Shown here piece by piece: positions 1-8,564 of a stretch of DNA of 64,000 nucleotides. The stretch comes from Achromobacter sp. UMC46. Lineage in GTDB: Bacteria > Pseudomonadota > Gammaproteobacteria > Burkholderiales > Burkholderiaceae_B. Numbering within the stretch: position 1 is the first letter of the stretch; the number at the start of each line of letters is the position of its first letter. Location: positions 372,001 through 436,000 of the forward strand of contig NZ_LZZS01000003.1 of the NCBI RefSeq assembly GCF_014170335.1. The letters are read 5' to 3'. The notes under the pieces are model-generated. The model worked only from the letters and a program-made list of their open reading frames with translations, was not told where the DNA came from and did no database searches. The position numbers were made by a program, and so were the translations under genes.

Positions 1-373
1 GCGCATCGCCCTGGCGCACATGGTAGGCCGCGCTTTCGCCGGTGGCGGCCACCAGCTCCCGCAGCACGGGCATGACCACGTGCTCCAGCGAAAACGATGC
101 CGAATAGATGCTGTGCAGGCGGGCCACTTCGGGGCCCAGCGCATAGCGGCCGTCATCCAGGCGGCGGATCCACTGCGCGTGTTCCAGCGACGCCAGCAGG
201 CGAAGCGCGGTGCTTTTGTAGAGACGGGTGCGTTCCGCCAGTTCGCCCAGCGATAGCGTCCGATCGGCGGGGGTGAACACCGCCATCAGGCTCATCGCCC
301 GGTCGACCGCGGCGACTCCGCCTTCAGCGGCATCGGCATCCGCCACGGATTCGGTGACGGCTTTACGAGGCAT
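1..373 (-). CDS. IclR family transcriptional regulator (N-terminal part, cut by left edge)
   Basis: About 124 codons are visible, from an ATG at 373 reading leftward off the window. The N-terminus shows the IclR winged-helix pattern: AVDRAMSLMAVF, then LGELAERTRLYKSTALRLLASLE, then the wing with RRLDDGRYALGPEV. The start of the effector domain follows, including ATGESAAYHVRQG. The gene is divergent from the HMG-CoA-lyase/CoA-transferase/Bug operon that begins at 561, so it is probably that operon's local regulator. An upstream ATG near 409 is in another frame and runs into a stop. The C-terminal ligand-binding part lies outside the window, so the effector cannot be guessed from this piece. 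Confidence 0.85.
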   Translation of the reverse strand, partial: MPRKAVTESVADADAAEGGVAAVDRAMSLMAVFTPADRTLSLGELAERTRLYKSTALRLLASLEHAQWIRRLDDGRYALGPEVARLHSIYSASFSLEHVVMPVLRELVAATGESAAYHVRQGDA

Positions 374-410
374 GGCCAGCCCTGGCAGCGCAGCGGACTT
401 CGATCGGCAT

Positions 411-544
411 ATTCCATCCTTTAGAACGATAGGGGCCATTGTAGGCACAGGCCGGGCGGGGATCCGGGCCAGACCCGGCTTGACAGCGATTTTGCGTTCG
501 CATTTAATTCTATTCTAAAGAACAACATTCTATTAGATAGAATT
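411..544. promoter_or_regulatory. Divergent promoter region with probable IclR operators
   Basis: The gap between the IclR gene and the lyase operon holds a perfect 7-bp-arm palindrome, ATTCTAT-TAG-ATAGAAT, at 527-543. AATTCTAT at 506-513 and ATAGAATT at 537-544 form a second, wider inverted repeat. A related block, ATTCCATCCTTTAGAACGAT, lies at 411-430 near the regulator's own start. The local A+T richness also fits a promoter. That these are IclR operators is inferred from position and symmetry. Confidence 0.5.
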
Positions 545-560
545 AACGGGAGACGCAAAC

Positions 561-1511
561 ATGGCGAATGACATCCGGGCCCAGACGGACGTCCTGATCA
601 GCGAAGTCGGGCCGCGCGACGGGCTGCAATCGGTGAAGGCCACCATGCCGACCGCGGACAAGTTCCGCTGGATTGATGCGCTGGTCGCGGCAGGCGTGCG
701 TGAAATCGAGGTGGCCTCGTTCGTGCCGGCGCGCTTGCTGCCGCAGATGGCGGATGCGGCCGAAGTCGTCGCCTACGCAGCCCGCCAGCCGGGGGTGACC
801 GTGATGGCGCTGGTGCCGAACCTGCGGGGCGCCGAGGCCGCATTGCGCGCCGGGGCCCACAAGCTGACTTTGCCCGTTTCCGCCAGCCGCGCCCATTCGC
901 TGGCCAACGTGCGCAAGACGCCGGAAGACATGGTGGAAGAAGTCCGCGCCATCGCGGCGCTGCGCGACGGCATCGCGCCGGGCGTCAAGCTTGAGGCCGG
1001 CATTTCGACGGCCTTCGGCTGCACCTTGCAGGGCCTGGTGCCGGAAGACGATGTGATCCGGCTGGCGGCGATGTGCGTGGCGGCCGGCGCGGACGAATCC
1101 GGTCTGTCCGACACCGTGGGCTATGCCAACCCCGCGCAGGTGCGCCGCCTGTTCCGCCGGTTGCGCAGTGAAATCGGAACCCGTGCCGGTGCGGCGCACA
1201 TGCACAACACCCGGGGCCTGGGGTTGGCCAATTGCCTGGCGGCCTGGGACGAGGGCGTGCGCACGTTCGACAGTTCGCTGGGCGGGTTGGGCGGGTGCCC
1301 CTACGCGCCCGGCGCGTCGGGCAATGTCGTCACCGAAGACCTGGTGTTCATGTTCGAGGCGATGGGCGTGCGCACCGGGATCTCGCTGGAAAAAATCATC
1401 GCGGCGCGCTTGCCGCTAGCCGCCGGCCTGCCGGGCGAGCCGCTGTACGGCATGACGCCGGATGCGGGATTGCCCAAGGGCTTTTCGCCGTCCCGACCTG
1501 TTTCCCAATGA
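561..1511 (+). CDS. HMG-CoA lyase family protein (MvaB-like)
   Basis: This 316-residue protein matches the HMG-CoA-lyase branch of the HMGL-like TIM barrels, which split (S)-3-hydroxy-3-methylglutaryl-CoA into acetyl-CoA and acetoacetate. The N-terminal EVGPRDGLQ motif holds the metal-binding Asp and Arg. AHMHNTRGLGLANC carries the metal-binding histidines, and GLGGCPYAPGASGN contains the family's active-site Cys loop. GGGAG upstream of the ATG at 561 is a reasonable ribosome binding site. It is the first gene of an operon with a class III CoA transferase and a Bug receptor, so the natural substrate could be HMG-CoA or a related branched 3-hydroxyacyl-CoA such as citramalyl-CoA. A degradative HMG-CoA reductase at 5725-7011 favours the HMG reading. 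Confidence 0.88.
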   Translation: MANDIRAQTDVLISEVGPRDGLQSVKATMPTADKFRWIDALVAAGVREIEVASFVPARLLPQMADAAEVVAYAARQPGVTVMALVPNLRGAEAALRAGAHKLTLPVSASRAHSLANVRKTPEDMVEEVRAIAALRDGIAPGVKLEAGISTAFGCTLQGLVPEDDVIRLAAMCVAAGADESGLSDTVGYANPAQVRRLFRRLRSEIGTRAGAAHMHNTRGLGLANCLAAWDEGVRTFDSSLGGLGGCPYAPGASGNVVTEDLVFMFEAMGVRTGISLEKIIAARLPLAAGLPGEPLYGMTPDAGLPKGFSPSRPVSQ

Positions 1512-1522
1512 AGGTGCCTGAC

Positions 1523-2728
1523 ATGTCCAGCCGTTCCCCGTCCCGTCTTCCGTACGAAGGCATCCGCGTCGTGGAGTTCACCCACATGGTGATGGGGCCC
1601 ACGTGCGGCATGCTGCTGGCGGATCTGGGCGCCGAAGTCATCAAGGTGGAACCGGTCGGCGGCGATTCGACGCGCCGCCTGCTGGGATCCGGCGCGGGCT
1701 TCTTCCCCATGTTCAACCGCAACAAGAAAAGCATCGCGCTGGATCTGAAGCAGCCCGAAGGCATCGAGGCGGCGCGGCGCCTGATCGATACCGCCGACGT
1801 GGTCAGCGAAAACTTCAAGTCCGGCGTGATGGACAAGCTGGGCTTGGGGTACGCCGCGCTGAAGGCGCGCAACCCCCGGCTTGTGTATGTCAGCCACAAG
1901 GGCTTTCTGCCGGGCCCGTACGAGAACCGGACCGCGCTGGATGAAGTGGTGCAGATGATGGGCGGGCTGGCCTACATGACGGGCCGCCCGGGCGACCCGC
2001 TGCGCGCGGGCGCCAGTGTCAACGACATCATGGGCGGCCTGTTCGGCGCGCTGGGCGCGATGGCGGCGCTGGCGCAGCGGGAGCACACCGGCGTGGGCAT
2101 GGAAGTGCAGGCCTCGCTGTTCGAGAACAACGTCTTCCTGGTGGGCCAGCACATGATGCAACACGCCATGACGGGCAATGCGCCGGCGCCGATGCCCAGC
2201 CGCATCTCCGCGTGGGCCGTGTACGACGTCTTTACCGTGCGGGACGGCGAACAAGTGTTCCTGGCCGTCGTCAGCGACAAGCAGTGGGACATCTTCTGCC
2301 GCGCGTTCGGCCTGGCGGATTGGCTGGCGGACCCGCGCCTGAAGACGAACAACGACCGGGTATTGGCTCGCGATTGGCTGATGCCGCAGCTGCGCTCGCA
2401 TCTGGCGGGCTACCGCGCATCCGAACTGGCCGCGCGGTTTGAACAGGAAGGACTGCCGTTCGCGCCCATCACGCGGCCGGAGCAGCTGTTCGACGATCCG
2501 CACCTGAAGGCCACGGGCGGGCTTGCGCCGGTCACGCTGCCGGACGGCCGGCAAACACGGGTGCCGCTGGCCCCGCTGACATTGGACGGCGTCCAGCCGC
2601 CCATCCGCCTGCAGCCACCGGCCGTGGGCGAACACACCGACGAGCTCTTGCGGGCCGCCGGCTATCGCGACGACGAAATCGCGGCCTTGAAGGCAAGGCA
2701 CATTACACAAGGAGACAAACCCTCATGA
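1523..2728 (+). CDS. CaiB/BaiF (class III) CoA transferase
   Basis: This 401-residue protein has the class III CoA-transferase layout: GIRVVEFTHMVMGPTCGMLLADLGAEVIKVE at the N-terminus, NRNKKSIALDLK, then SENFKSGVMDKLGLGY. The expected catalytic Asp is about residue 140, in RTALDEVVQMMGG. These enzymes move CoA between carboxylic acids through an aspartyl-CoA anhydride. An in-frame ATG at 1508 overlaps the lyase stop, but the ATG at 1523 sits 6 nt after AAGGTG and is preferred. The family includes human SUGCT, which can activate 3-hydroxy-3-methylglutarate. A role in making HMG-CoA for the neighbouring lyase is therefore plausible but inferred. Confidence 0.88.
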   Translation: MSSRSPSRLPYEGIRVVEFTHMVMGPTCGMLLADLGAEVIKVEPVGGDSTRRLLGSGAGFFPMFNRNKKSIALDLKQPEGIEAARRLIDTADVVSENFKSGVMDKLGLGYAALKARNPRLVYVSHKGFLPGPYENRTALDEVVQMMGGLAYMTGRPGDPLRAGASVNDIMGGLFGALGAMAALAQREHTGVGMEVQASLFENNVFLVGQHMMQHAMTGNAPAPMPSRISAWAVYDVFTVRDGEQVFLAVVSDKQWDIFCRAFGLADWLADPRLKTNNDRVLARDWLMPQLRSHLAGYRASELAARFEQEGLPFAPITRPEQLFDDPHLKATGGLAPVTLPDGRQTRVPLAPLTLDGVQPPIRLQPPAVGEHTDELLRAAGYRDDEIAALKARHITQGDKPS

Positions 2729-3711
2729 TCGCTCTATCCCGACGCTCGTTCCTGGGCGCAGCCCTTTGCGCGGCCGCATGGCCGTTGCGGGCACAGACTG
2801 CCGCCGGCTATCCCGACGGCCGCCCGATCCGCCTGATCGTCCCGTATACGCCGGGCGGCGGCACGGATTCCGTCGCCCGGGCCATCGCGGCCAAGATCAC
2901 GGGCGCGGCCGGCTGGTCCGTCGTGGTCGAGAACCGCCCGGGCGCGGGCGGCAACATCGGGCTGGACTACGTCGCCAAGACCAAGCCCGACGGCTTCATG
3001 CTGGGCTTGGGGCAGACCGCCAACCTGGCCATCAACCCGGCGTTGATGCCGAAAATGCCGTTCGACGCCGGCAAGGATTTCGCCGCGGTCGCGCTGATCG
3101 CGTCGTTGCCGGTGGTGCTGGTGGTGAAGGCCAACGCGCGCTGGAACACCCTGGCGGATCTGGTGCGCGACGCGCGCGCCGCGCCCGGCTCCATCAAGCA
3201 GGCGTTGGCGGGGTCGGGCACCGTGGGCCATCTGGCGGGCGAACTGCTGGCGTACCAGGCGAAGTTCGAAGTGCTGAACGTGCCTTACCGCGGCGCGGCG
3301 CCGGCCCTGAACGACTTGCTGGGCGAAAACACCGACTACATGTTCGCCACGCCGCAGGCCGCGCAGGAAATGCTGAAGGGCAAAGTGCTGCGCCCCTTGG
3401 CCGTCACGGCGCGGGCGCGGCTGCCGATCCTGCCGGATGTCCCCACCGTGGCCGAGTCCGGCTTCGAGGGGTTCGAGGCGTTGGACTGGAAGGCGCTGGT
3501 GGCGCCCGCCGGGACGCCCAGAGACGTGATCCAGGCGGTCAATGCCGTGGTGGAAAAAGTGCTGGCGGATCCGGCCACGGTGGCGCTCTTCACGGCCGAA
3601 GGCAGTACGGCGATGGGCGGCACGCCCGAGGCGGCGCAGCAATACATCCTGCAGGAACAGAAAAAGTGGGCCCGCCTGATCCGCGAAGCCAACATCCAGA
3701 CCGCCGCTTGA
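2725..3711 (+). CDS. Bug/TctC family tripartite tricarboxylate transporter receptor
   Basis: This 328-residue periplasmic solute receptor has a signal peptide containing SRRSFLG followed by a hydrophobic Ala-rich stretch ending near LRAQTAAGYP, which resembles a Tat signal. The mature part shows Bug motifs: RLIVPYTPGGGTDSVAR, VENRPGAGGNIG, GSGTVGHLAGE and VPYRGAAPALNDLL. Bug proteins bind small carboxylates for TctA/TctB transporters or for sensing. The start overlaps the CoA transferase stop by 4 nt (ATGA) behind an AAGGAG site, so translation is probably coupled. The transporter genes on the opposite strand end about 60 bp away, and this receptor may serve them. Confidence 0.92.
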   Translation: MIALSRRSFLGAALCAAAWPLRAQTAAGYPDGRPIRLIVPYTPGGGTDSVARAIAAKITGAAGWSVVVENRPGAGGNIGLDYVAKTKPDGFMLGLGQTANLAINPALMPKMPFDAGKDFAAVALIASLPVVLVVKANARWNTLADLVRDARAAPGSIKQALAGSGTVGHLAGELLAYQAKFEVLNVPYRGAAPALNDLLGENTDYMFATPQAAQEMLKGKVLRPLAVTARARLPILPDVPTVAESGFEGFEALDWKALVAPAGTPRDVIQAVNAVVEKVLADPATVALFTAEGSTAMGGTPEAAQQYILQEQKKWARLIREANIQTAA

Positions 3712-3725
3712 AGCGGCCGGCGGGT

Positions 3726-3761
3726 CCGGCAACGGCGCGATTCCGTGCGCGCCGCTGCCGG
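3726..3761. terminator. Bidirectional hairpin between convergent operons
   Basis: Arms CCGGCAACGGCGCG (3726-3739) and CGCGCCGCTGCCGG (3748-3761) pair over 14 positions with one mismatch around an 8-nt loop. The hairpin lies between the stops of the convergent Bug and permease genes. There is no clear T-run on either side, so it may act as a barrier or mRNA-stabilising hairpin rather than a classical intrinsic terminator. Confidence 0.55.
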
Positions 3762-3771
3762 GCTAAGCCGC

Positions 3772-5160
3772 CTAGGCCATCAGCTTGACGATGGCCGGCA
3801 CCGACAGCACGGCGGTGTAGTAGCCCATGAACTGCACACCGGTATTGAAGCCGAACCGGCGCGACAGCAGGCCGCCGAAGAGACCCATCGTCAGGATTAC
3901 GAGCAGGCCCAGGAACTGGCCTTCCCAGATGCTGATGACGATGATCAGGCCCACGAACGTGGCGATGATGGCCTCGTGGCTGACCTTGCGCGACACGAAC
4001 AGCGCGGCGCGGCGCGCGAAGTTCATCGCGAAGGGGTAGGACACCAGCGCCGCCAGCAGCACCGCCAGCATGCCGTAGCCCAGGAACTCCCAGTGGTTCA
4101 GCAGGTTGTGCAGGTTGTGCGTCTGGCCCGTGGCGGCATCCACCGTGAAGCGCGGCGGCGCGTTGAACAGCGGCGCGGCGGGGCCGGCGGCCACGGGGCT
4201 GAGCGGCAGGCCGAACGCGATCAGCGGAATCAGCGCTTCGGCGATGTAGGTCGCTTCGGTGACGCCGTTGCGCGCCGACAGGACCGTCGTCAGGCGGTGG
4301 TAGGCGTGCTTGATGCGCGAACCGACCAGTTCGCCCAGCACCACGGTCATGGCGACGGGGCTGAATACGAAGGTCGCGCTGGAGATCGCGGCCGTGGCCA
4401 GCGTCCAGCGGGTCTGCGTGCGGTCCATCACCTTCAACGGGTTGGGAAAGTAGCCCGACCAGCCCTTGACGTCCGGCGCCAGCGAGAACGTGCGCACCTT
4501 GTCGCGCATCATCTGCGAGCGGCCCATCGGCGAGATGACGGTGAACAGGTCCGCGATCAGCGGGCCGATGGCGATGCCCAGGAAGTAGCTGATGCTGAGC
4601 TTGACGCCATATTTGGCCGTCAGGCTTTGCAGCGCGATGATGACCACCACGAAGGGCACCAGCAGCGCCACCGCGGCCCAGCGGCCGGCCGAGAAATACG
4701 CGATCAGCACGGCTGCCGCCAGGAAGATCCATGGCGCGGATTGGGTGATGGCCGCGCCGAACGGCGCCAGCAGCACGGCGAACAGCACGGCCAGCGGCAC
4801 TGCGACAAAGGCGGCTACGATGGCGCCGGACACCATCTTGCGCAGCGCGATATGCGGCACGCCCAGCTTGCGCAGCATGTTCGCGTCCTGCAGCAGCGGG
4901 GTGGCCAGCGTGTCGCCGGGGATGCCGAGCAGCGCCGTGGGCACCGCGTGCGTCATGTGCTTGGCGACCGCGCCGGCCAGGAAAAAGGTGAACACGCCTG
5001 CGGGCGGCACGCCCAGCAGCACCACCAGCAAGGTCAGCGGCGCCAGCGTCGTGGTTTCGTCGGTTCCCGACACCAGGCCGATCGCGGCGAACACCACCGC
5101 GCCCAGCAGCCCCATCGCGGCGGCCACCATGATTTGTTCAAGCAGGGCGGGATCGCTCAT
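3772..5160 (-). CDS. TctA-like tripartite tricarboxylate transporter permease
   Basis: This 462-residue, very hydrophobic inner-membrane protein has many predicted transmembrane segments. The N-terminal region LLGAVVFAAIGLVSGTDETTTLAPLTLLVVLLGVPP and the repeated motif TALLGIPGDTLATPLLQ resemble the GVLPGLG and LLNIPGTP motifs of the TctA/DUF112 family, which form the large subunit of Bug-dependent secondary carboxylate carriers. It is slightly shorter than the usual 500 residues. Its start overlaps the small membrane subunit gene by ATGA, and both follow degradative HMG-CoA reductase on the minus strand. Uptake of mevalonate or a related acid is inferred from this context. Confidence 0.8.
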   Translation of the reverse strand: MSDPALLEQIMVAAAMGLLGAVVFAAIGLVSGTDETTTLAPLTLLVVLLGVPPAGVFTFFLAGAVAKHMTHAVPTALLGIPGDTLATPLLQDANMLRKLGVPHIALRKMVSGAIVAAFVAVPLAVLFAVLLAPFGAAITQSAPWIFLAAAVLIAYFSAGRWAAVALLVPFVVVIIALQSLTAKYGVKLSISYFLGIAIGPLIADLFTVISPMGRSQMMRDKVRTFSLAPDVKGWSGYFPNPLKVMDRTQTRWTLATAAISSATFVFSPVAMTVVLGELVGSRIKHAYHRLTTVLSARNGVTEATYIAEALIPLIAFGLPLSPVAAGPAAPLFNAPPRFTVDAATGQTHNLHNLLNHWEFLGYGMLAVLLAALVSYPFAMNFARRAALFVSRKVSHEAIIATFVGLIIVISIWEGQFLGLLVILTMGLFGGLLSRRFGFNTGVQFMGYYTAVLSVPAIVKLMA

Positions 5161-5645
5161 GCCAGCGCCTCCTTGGATGCGCCCTGGGGGCGGGCGGACG
5201 ACGCCGGCGCCGCGGCGGGCGCGGCAGCAGGCGGTTCGGTGAACAGGTCGTACAGGCCCAGTTCCTTCAGTTCGCGCACGACCGCCTCGGGCAGGTCGTC
5301 CAGGGTGCCCAGGCCGCCGGGCTGCTCGGCCAGTTCGGCCAGCACTTCGGCGCGCCAGGCCGGGTCATGGGTAGAGGTGTGTTCGATGACTTCGCGTTTG
5401 GGCGGGAACAGGCGCGCGCAGATCACGCCCGCGATCACGCAGCCGGCCAGGCCGGCCAGCATGGCGTAGGCGTGCGCCAGTTCGGGGGACGCGACCATGC
5501 CGCGCAGCCAGCGGCTGGCGGCGAAGAAGCCCGCCACGCTGATGGTGATGCCGATGCCGATGGCCCACGCCAGTTGGCGCAGGTCCACGGTGTCGCTCCA
5601 TACCTCGGCCAGGCGCCAGGGCGGCGCGGGGGATTTTGCTTCCAT
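5157..5645 (-). CDS. Small membrane protein, probable TctB-type partner of the permease
   Basis: This 162-residue protein starts at the ATG at 5645 behind GGAGAGAG. It has two clear hydrophobic segments, around residues 25-45 and 55-80. A long hydrophilic tail follows with Ala/Pro-rich stretches and TLDDLPEAVVRELKELGLYDLF. Position and size match the TctB slot of tripartite tricarboxylate transporters, but canonical TctB has four membrane segments, so the family call is positional. Its stop overlaps the permease start. The longer open frame upstream to 5942 is antisense to HMG-CoA reductase and was not used. Confidence 0.65.
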   Translation of the reverse strand: MEAKSPAPPWRLAEVWSDTVDLRQLAWAIGIGITISVAGFFAASRWLRGMVASPELAHAYAMLAGLAGCVIAGVICARLFPPKREVIEHTSTHDPAWRAEVLAELAEQPGGLGTLDDLPEAVVRELKELGLYDLFTEPPAAAPAAAPASSARPQGASKEALA

Positions 5646-5724
5646 GTCTCTCTCCGTTGTGTCCGGGCGGCGCCGGCGTTGCCGTGCGCCGCCTCTGTTC
5701 TTGTATGGCCTGAACCGGCCGGGC

Positions 5725-7011
5725 TTATCGGGACTGCCGCAGTTCCTCCAGCAAGGCCAGCGCGCGGTCGGTGCGGACGTCCTGCTCCGCCGCCATGCGC
5801 TTGGCGATGGTATCGATCTCGGCGCCCGAGGCGCCGGCCACCAACGCGATATTGCGGGCGTGCAGCGCCATATGGCCGCGCTGAATGCCTTCGGTCGCCA
5901 GCGCGCGCAACGCGCCCAGATTCTGCGCCAGGCCCACGGCAACGGCCACTTCGCCCAGTTCCTGCGCCGAGCCCACGTCCATGATCTTCAACGCCAGGCG
6001 GGCCAGCGGATGCGTCTTGGTCGCGCCGCCCACCAGGCCCACGGGCATCGGCATTTCAATCGTGCCGACCAGCGCGCCGGACGTGTCTTTTTCCCATTGC
6101 GTCAGCGACGTGTAGCGGCCCGAGCGGGCCGCGTAGGCGTGCGCGCCGGCCTCGACCGCGCGCCAGTCGTTGCCGGTCGCCACGATGACGGGGTCGATGC
6201 CGTTCATGATGCCCTTGTTGTGCGTCGCGGCACGGTAGGGATCGACGGCGGCGAAGGTGTAGGCGTCCAGCACGCCTTCGATGATTTCGGCGCCGCTGCG
6301 GTCTTTGGTGTCGAGCGCCTGCGGCGTCAGGCGCACGCGGGCCCGCGCCAGCCGCAGGTCGGCCAGATTGGACAGGATGCGCAGGCGCACCGATCCGCCC
6401 GTGATCGATTCCACCAGCGGCGCCACGGCCTCGGCCATGGTGTTGACGGTGTTGGCGCCCATCGCGTCGCGCACGTCCACGATCAGGTGCAGCACGATCA
6501 TCGGGCCGCGCGGCGTGTCGGCGAAGACATGCACTTCAAGGTCCTGGCAGCCGCCGCCCAGCCCGATCAGCACCTTGTCGCGGCTATTGGCCAACGCCAA
6601 GACGCGTTCGCGTTCGCGCAGCAGCGCCAGCCGCGCGCCGTGCGGGTCGGTCAGGCCCAGCACCTGGACCTGGGCGCGCATCAGCGGACGGCTGCTGGAC
6701 GTTTCGAAGCCGCCGCATTCGCGCGCGATCTTGGCCATGTAAGACGCCGCCGCCACGACGGACGGTTCCTCCACGGCCATCGGTACCAGCACGTCGCGGC
6801 CATTGACCAGGAAGTTGCCGGCCACCCCCAGCGGCAGCTCGAACGCGCCGATGACGTTTTCGATCATGCCGTCGGCACGGTCCAGGCCGAGCGCGCCGGG
6901 GCGGGCCAGCAACTGCTGTTCTTCGGGGGTGAGCGAGGCTTTATCCGCGATGGCGGCCAGGCGTTGCGCAGGCGTCAGCGCGCGGAAGTTGGGCAAGCGT
7001 GAATCGGCCAC
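5725..7011 (-). CDS. mvaA: Degradative hydroxymethylglutaryl-CoA reductase
   Basis: This class II HMG-CoA reductase catabolically oxidises mevalonate plus CoA to HMG-CoA. The motif [16 protein letters not shown] and the blocks [17 protein letters not shown] and [15 protein letters not shown] align closely with the Pseudomonas mevalonii enzyme as I remember it. Catalytic residues are visible: Glu in VEEPS, Lys in HNKGIMNG, Asp in [10 protein letters not shown] and His in [11 protein letters not shown]. The GTG at 7011 lies 9 nt after GGAGA and gives 428 residues, the length I recall for the P. mevalonii enzyme. An ATG only appears much further upstream, inside the regulatory region. It is first in an operon with two transporter-like membrane genes and divergent from a MocR regulator. 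Confidence 0.93.
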   Translation of the reverse strand: MADSRLPNFRALTPAQRLAAIADKASLTPEEQQLLARPGALGLDRADGMIENVIGAFELPLGVAGNFLVNGRDVLVPMAVEEPSVVAAASYMAKIARECGGFETSSSRPLMRAQVQVLGLTDPHGARLALLRERERVLALANSRDKVLIGLGGGCQDLEVHVFADTPRGPMIVLHLIVDVRDAMGANTVNTMAEAVAPLVESITGGSVRLRILSNLADLRLARARVRLTPQALDTKDRSGAEIIEGVLDAYTFAAVDPYRAATHNKGIMNGIDPVIVATGNDWRAVEAGAHAYAARSGRYTSLTQWEKDTSGALVGTIEMPMPVGLVGGATKTHPLARLALKIMDVGSAQELGEVAVAVGLAQNLGALRALATEGIQRGHMALHARNIALVAGASGAEIDTIAKRMAAEQDVRTDRALALLEELRQSR

Positions 7012-7055
7012 GATGGCAGGTCTCCGTATAGGTATCAAGTGGCCTGATTCTAGGT

Positions 7056-7099
7056 AAACTGTACCGCTATTGAGAGGTACAGTTTTGGCAAACAGTACC
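7056..7099. promoter_or_regulatory. Operator with three GTACC-type repeats in the mvaA/MocR divergent region
   Basis: AAACTGTACC (7056-7065) and GGTACAGTTT (7076-7085) form a perfect 10-bp inverted repeat with a 10-bp spacer. A third copy, AACAGTACC, follows at 7091-7099. A cluster of inverted and direct copies in front of the MocR gene is typical of MocR-family binding sites. The assignment to the adjacent regulator is inferred. Confidence 0.7.
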
Positions 7100-7145
7100 A
7101 TCGCACTGCACCAATTTTGGCCGCGAATCACACGGTGGACGAGGC

Positions 7146-8564
7146 ATGGAAGACGCAATCAGACCGGGCAGGCGGCCGCGCGCCGCGCCCATCGCCGAAA
7201 GCCTGGCCAAGCTGATCGGGCAGCAGATCGCCGACGGCGTGTACCGCCCGGGCGACAAGCTGCCGTCCTTGCGCGAACTGTCGCAACTGCACCGCTACGC
7301 CAAGAACACCGTCGTCGTGGCCTTTGAGATGCTGGTGGCCCAGGGGCTGGTGGAACCGCGCCGGGGCGCCGGCTTCTATGTGCTGGACGGCGACTTCGCG
7401 CGCAAGGCGGCGGACGAGGAACCGGGGCAATTGAGCCGGGCAATGGACATCGTCTGGCTGATGCGCGAACAGCTCAAGACGCAGCCGGACGCGGTGCAGG
7501 CCGGGGATGGTTTCCCGCCGGTGGAATGGCTGGCCGACATGCGCATGGACCGCTATCACCAGAAAGTGGTGCGCACGGGGCTGGGCGCCTTGTTCCGCTA
7601 TGGCAGCCGCTTCGGCTATGCGCCGCTGCGCGAAAGCCTGGTGCGCAAACTGGGCGATGTGGGCGTGAATGTGGCGCCGCGTCAGCTGGTGCTGACGCAT
7701 GGCGCGAACGAGGCCATGGATCTGGTGATCCGCTATTTTGTGCCGCCGGGCGCGACGGTGCTGGTCGACAACCCCGGGTACTACCCCTTGTTCGGCAAGT
7801 TGAAGCTGGCGGGCGTGCGCATGCTGGGCGTGCCGCGCTTGTCCGACGGCCCGGACGTGGTGGCGCTGGAAGCCTTGCTGCAACGCGAAAAGCCGCGGCT
7901 GTTCTTCACGCAGTCGCTGGCGCACAACCCGACCGGTTCCGACATTTCGCTGGCCAAGGCCTATAAGGTCCTGCAACTGTCCGAACGCCACAACCTGATG
8001 GTGGTCGAAAACGATTCGCTGGCCGACTTCAAGCCCACGTCGGCCGTCCGCCTGTCGGCGCTGGACCAGTTGGAACGGACGATCTACATCGGCAGTTTCT
8101 CTAAGTCGTTTTCAGCCGCGCTGCGGGTGGGTTTCATCGCCTGCAATGCGGCGCTGGCCAGCGATCTGGCCGACCTGAAGGCGCTGGTGCATGTCAGCAG
8201 TTCGGAATATTGCGAACGCATGGTGGACGTGATGTTGCGCGACGGGCACTACGAGCGCCATCTGGTCCGGCTGCGGCAACGCCTGGAGGCCGCGACCGGC
8301 CATGCGCTGCAGGTGCTGGATTCGCTGGGGGCCGAAGTCTTTGCGCGGCCTGGCAGTTCGCTCTACCTGTGGTCGGCCTTTCCGGGCGTGTCCGATTCAT
8401 TGACGCTGGCCGCGGACCTGATGCCCGAAAAGGTCATCATGGCGCCGGGCCGCGTGTTCAGCGTGGACCCGACCGCCACGTCGCCATGGTCGCGCTGCAA
8501 TGTCGGCGCGATCGGGTCTCCGCGCTTTCATGCGACGTTGGCGGCGGCGCTGGCTCAGCGGTAG
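7146..8564 (+). CDS. MocR-type transcriptional regulator (GntR HTH fused to class I aminotransferase)
   Basis: This 472-residue protein has an N-terminal GntR winged helix (residues about 10-80, with [22 protein letters not shown] and [27 protein letters not shown]). A fold type I aminotransferase-like domain follows. [32 protein letters not shown] and the PLP lysine (K320 in [13 protein letters not shown]) are all visible, so PLP binding is likely retained. Such regulators sense an amino compound or PLP itself. The gene is divergent from mvaA and shares the repeated operator at 7056-7099, so it probably controls the mvaA operon and itself. Its last 10 nt overlap the convergent nrdG gene. Confidence 0.9.
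   Translation: MEDAIRPGRRPRAAPIAESLAKLIGQQIADGVYRPGDKLPSLRELSQLHRYAKNTVVVAFEMLVAQGLVEPRRGAGFYVLDGDFARKAADEEPGQLSRAMDIVWLMREQLKTQPDAVQAGDGFPPVEWLADMRMDRYHQKVVRTGLGALFRYGSRFGYAPLRESLVRKLGDVGVNVAPRQLVLTHGANEAMDLVIRYFVPPGATVLVDNPGYYPLFGKLKLAGVRMLGVPRLSDGPDVVALEALLQREKPRLFFTQSLAHNPTGSDISLAKAYKVLQLSERHNLMVVENDSLADFKPTSAVRLSALDQLERTIYIGSFSKSFSAALRVGFIACNAALASDLADLKALVHVSSSEYCERMVDVMLRDGHYERHLVRLRQRLEAATGHALQVLDSLGAEVFARPGSSLYLWSAFPGVSDSLTLAADLMPEKVIMAPGRVFSVDPTATSPWSRCNVGAIGSPRFHATLAAALAQR

Noticed and set aside
1301-2710. 469-codon minus-strand frame opposite the CoA transferase
   Set aside because: It is a shadow frame with no domain; the plus-strand gene has catalytic motifs.
3745-5469. Long 574-codon plus-strand frame opposite the permease
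   Set aside because: The translation is rich in Arg, His and Gln, as expected for the antisense of a GC-rich gene. The minus-strand permease has clear membrane helices.
5646-5942. Longer N-terminus for the small TctB-like gene
   Set aside because: It would read antisense through the HMG-CoA reductase C-terminus. The ATG at 5645 has a good ribosome binding site.
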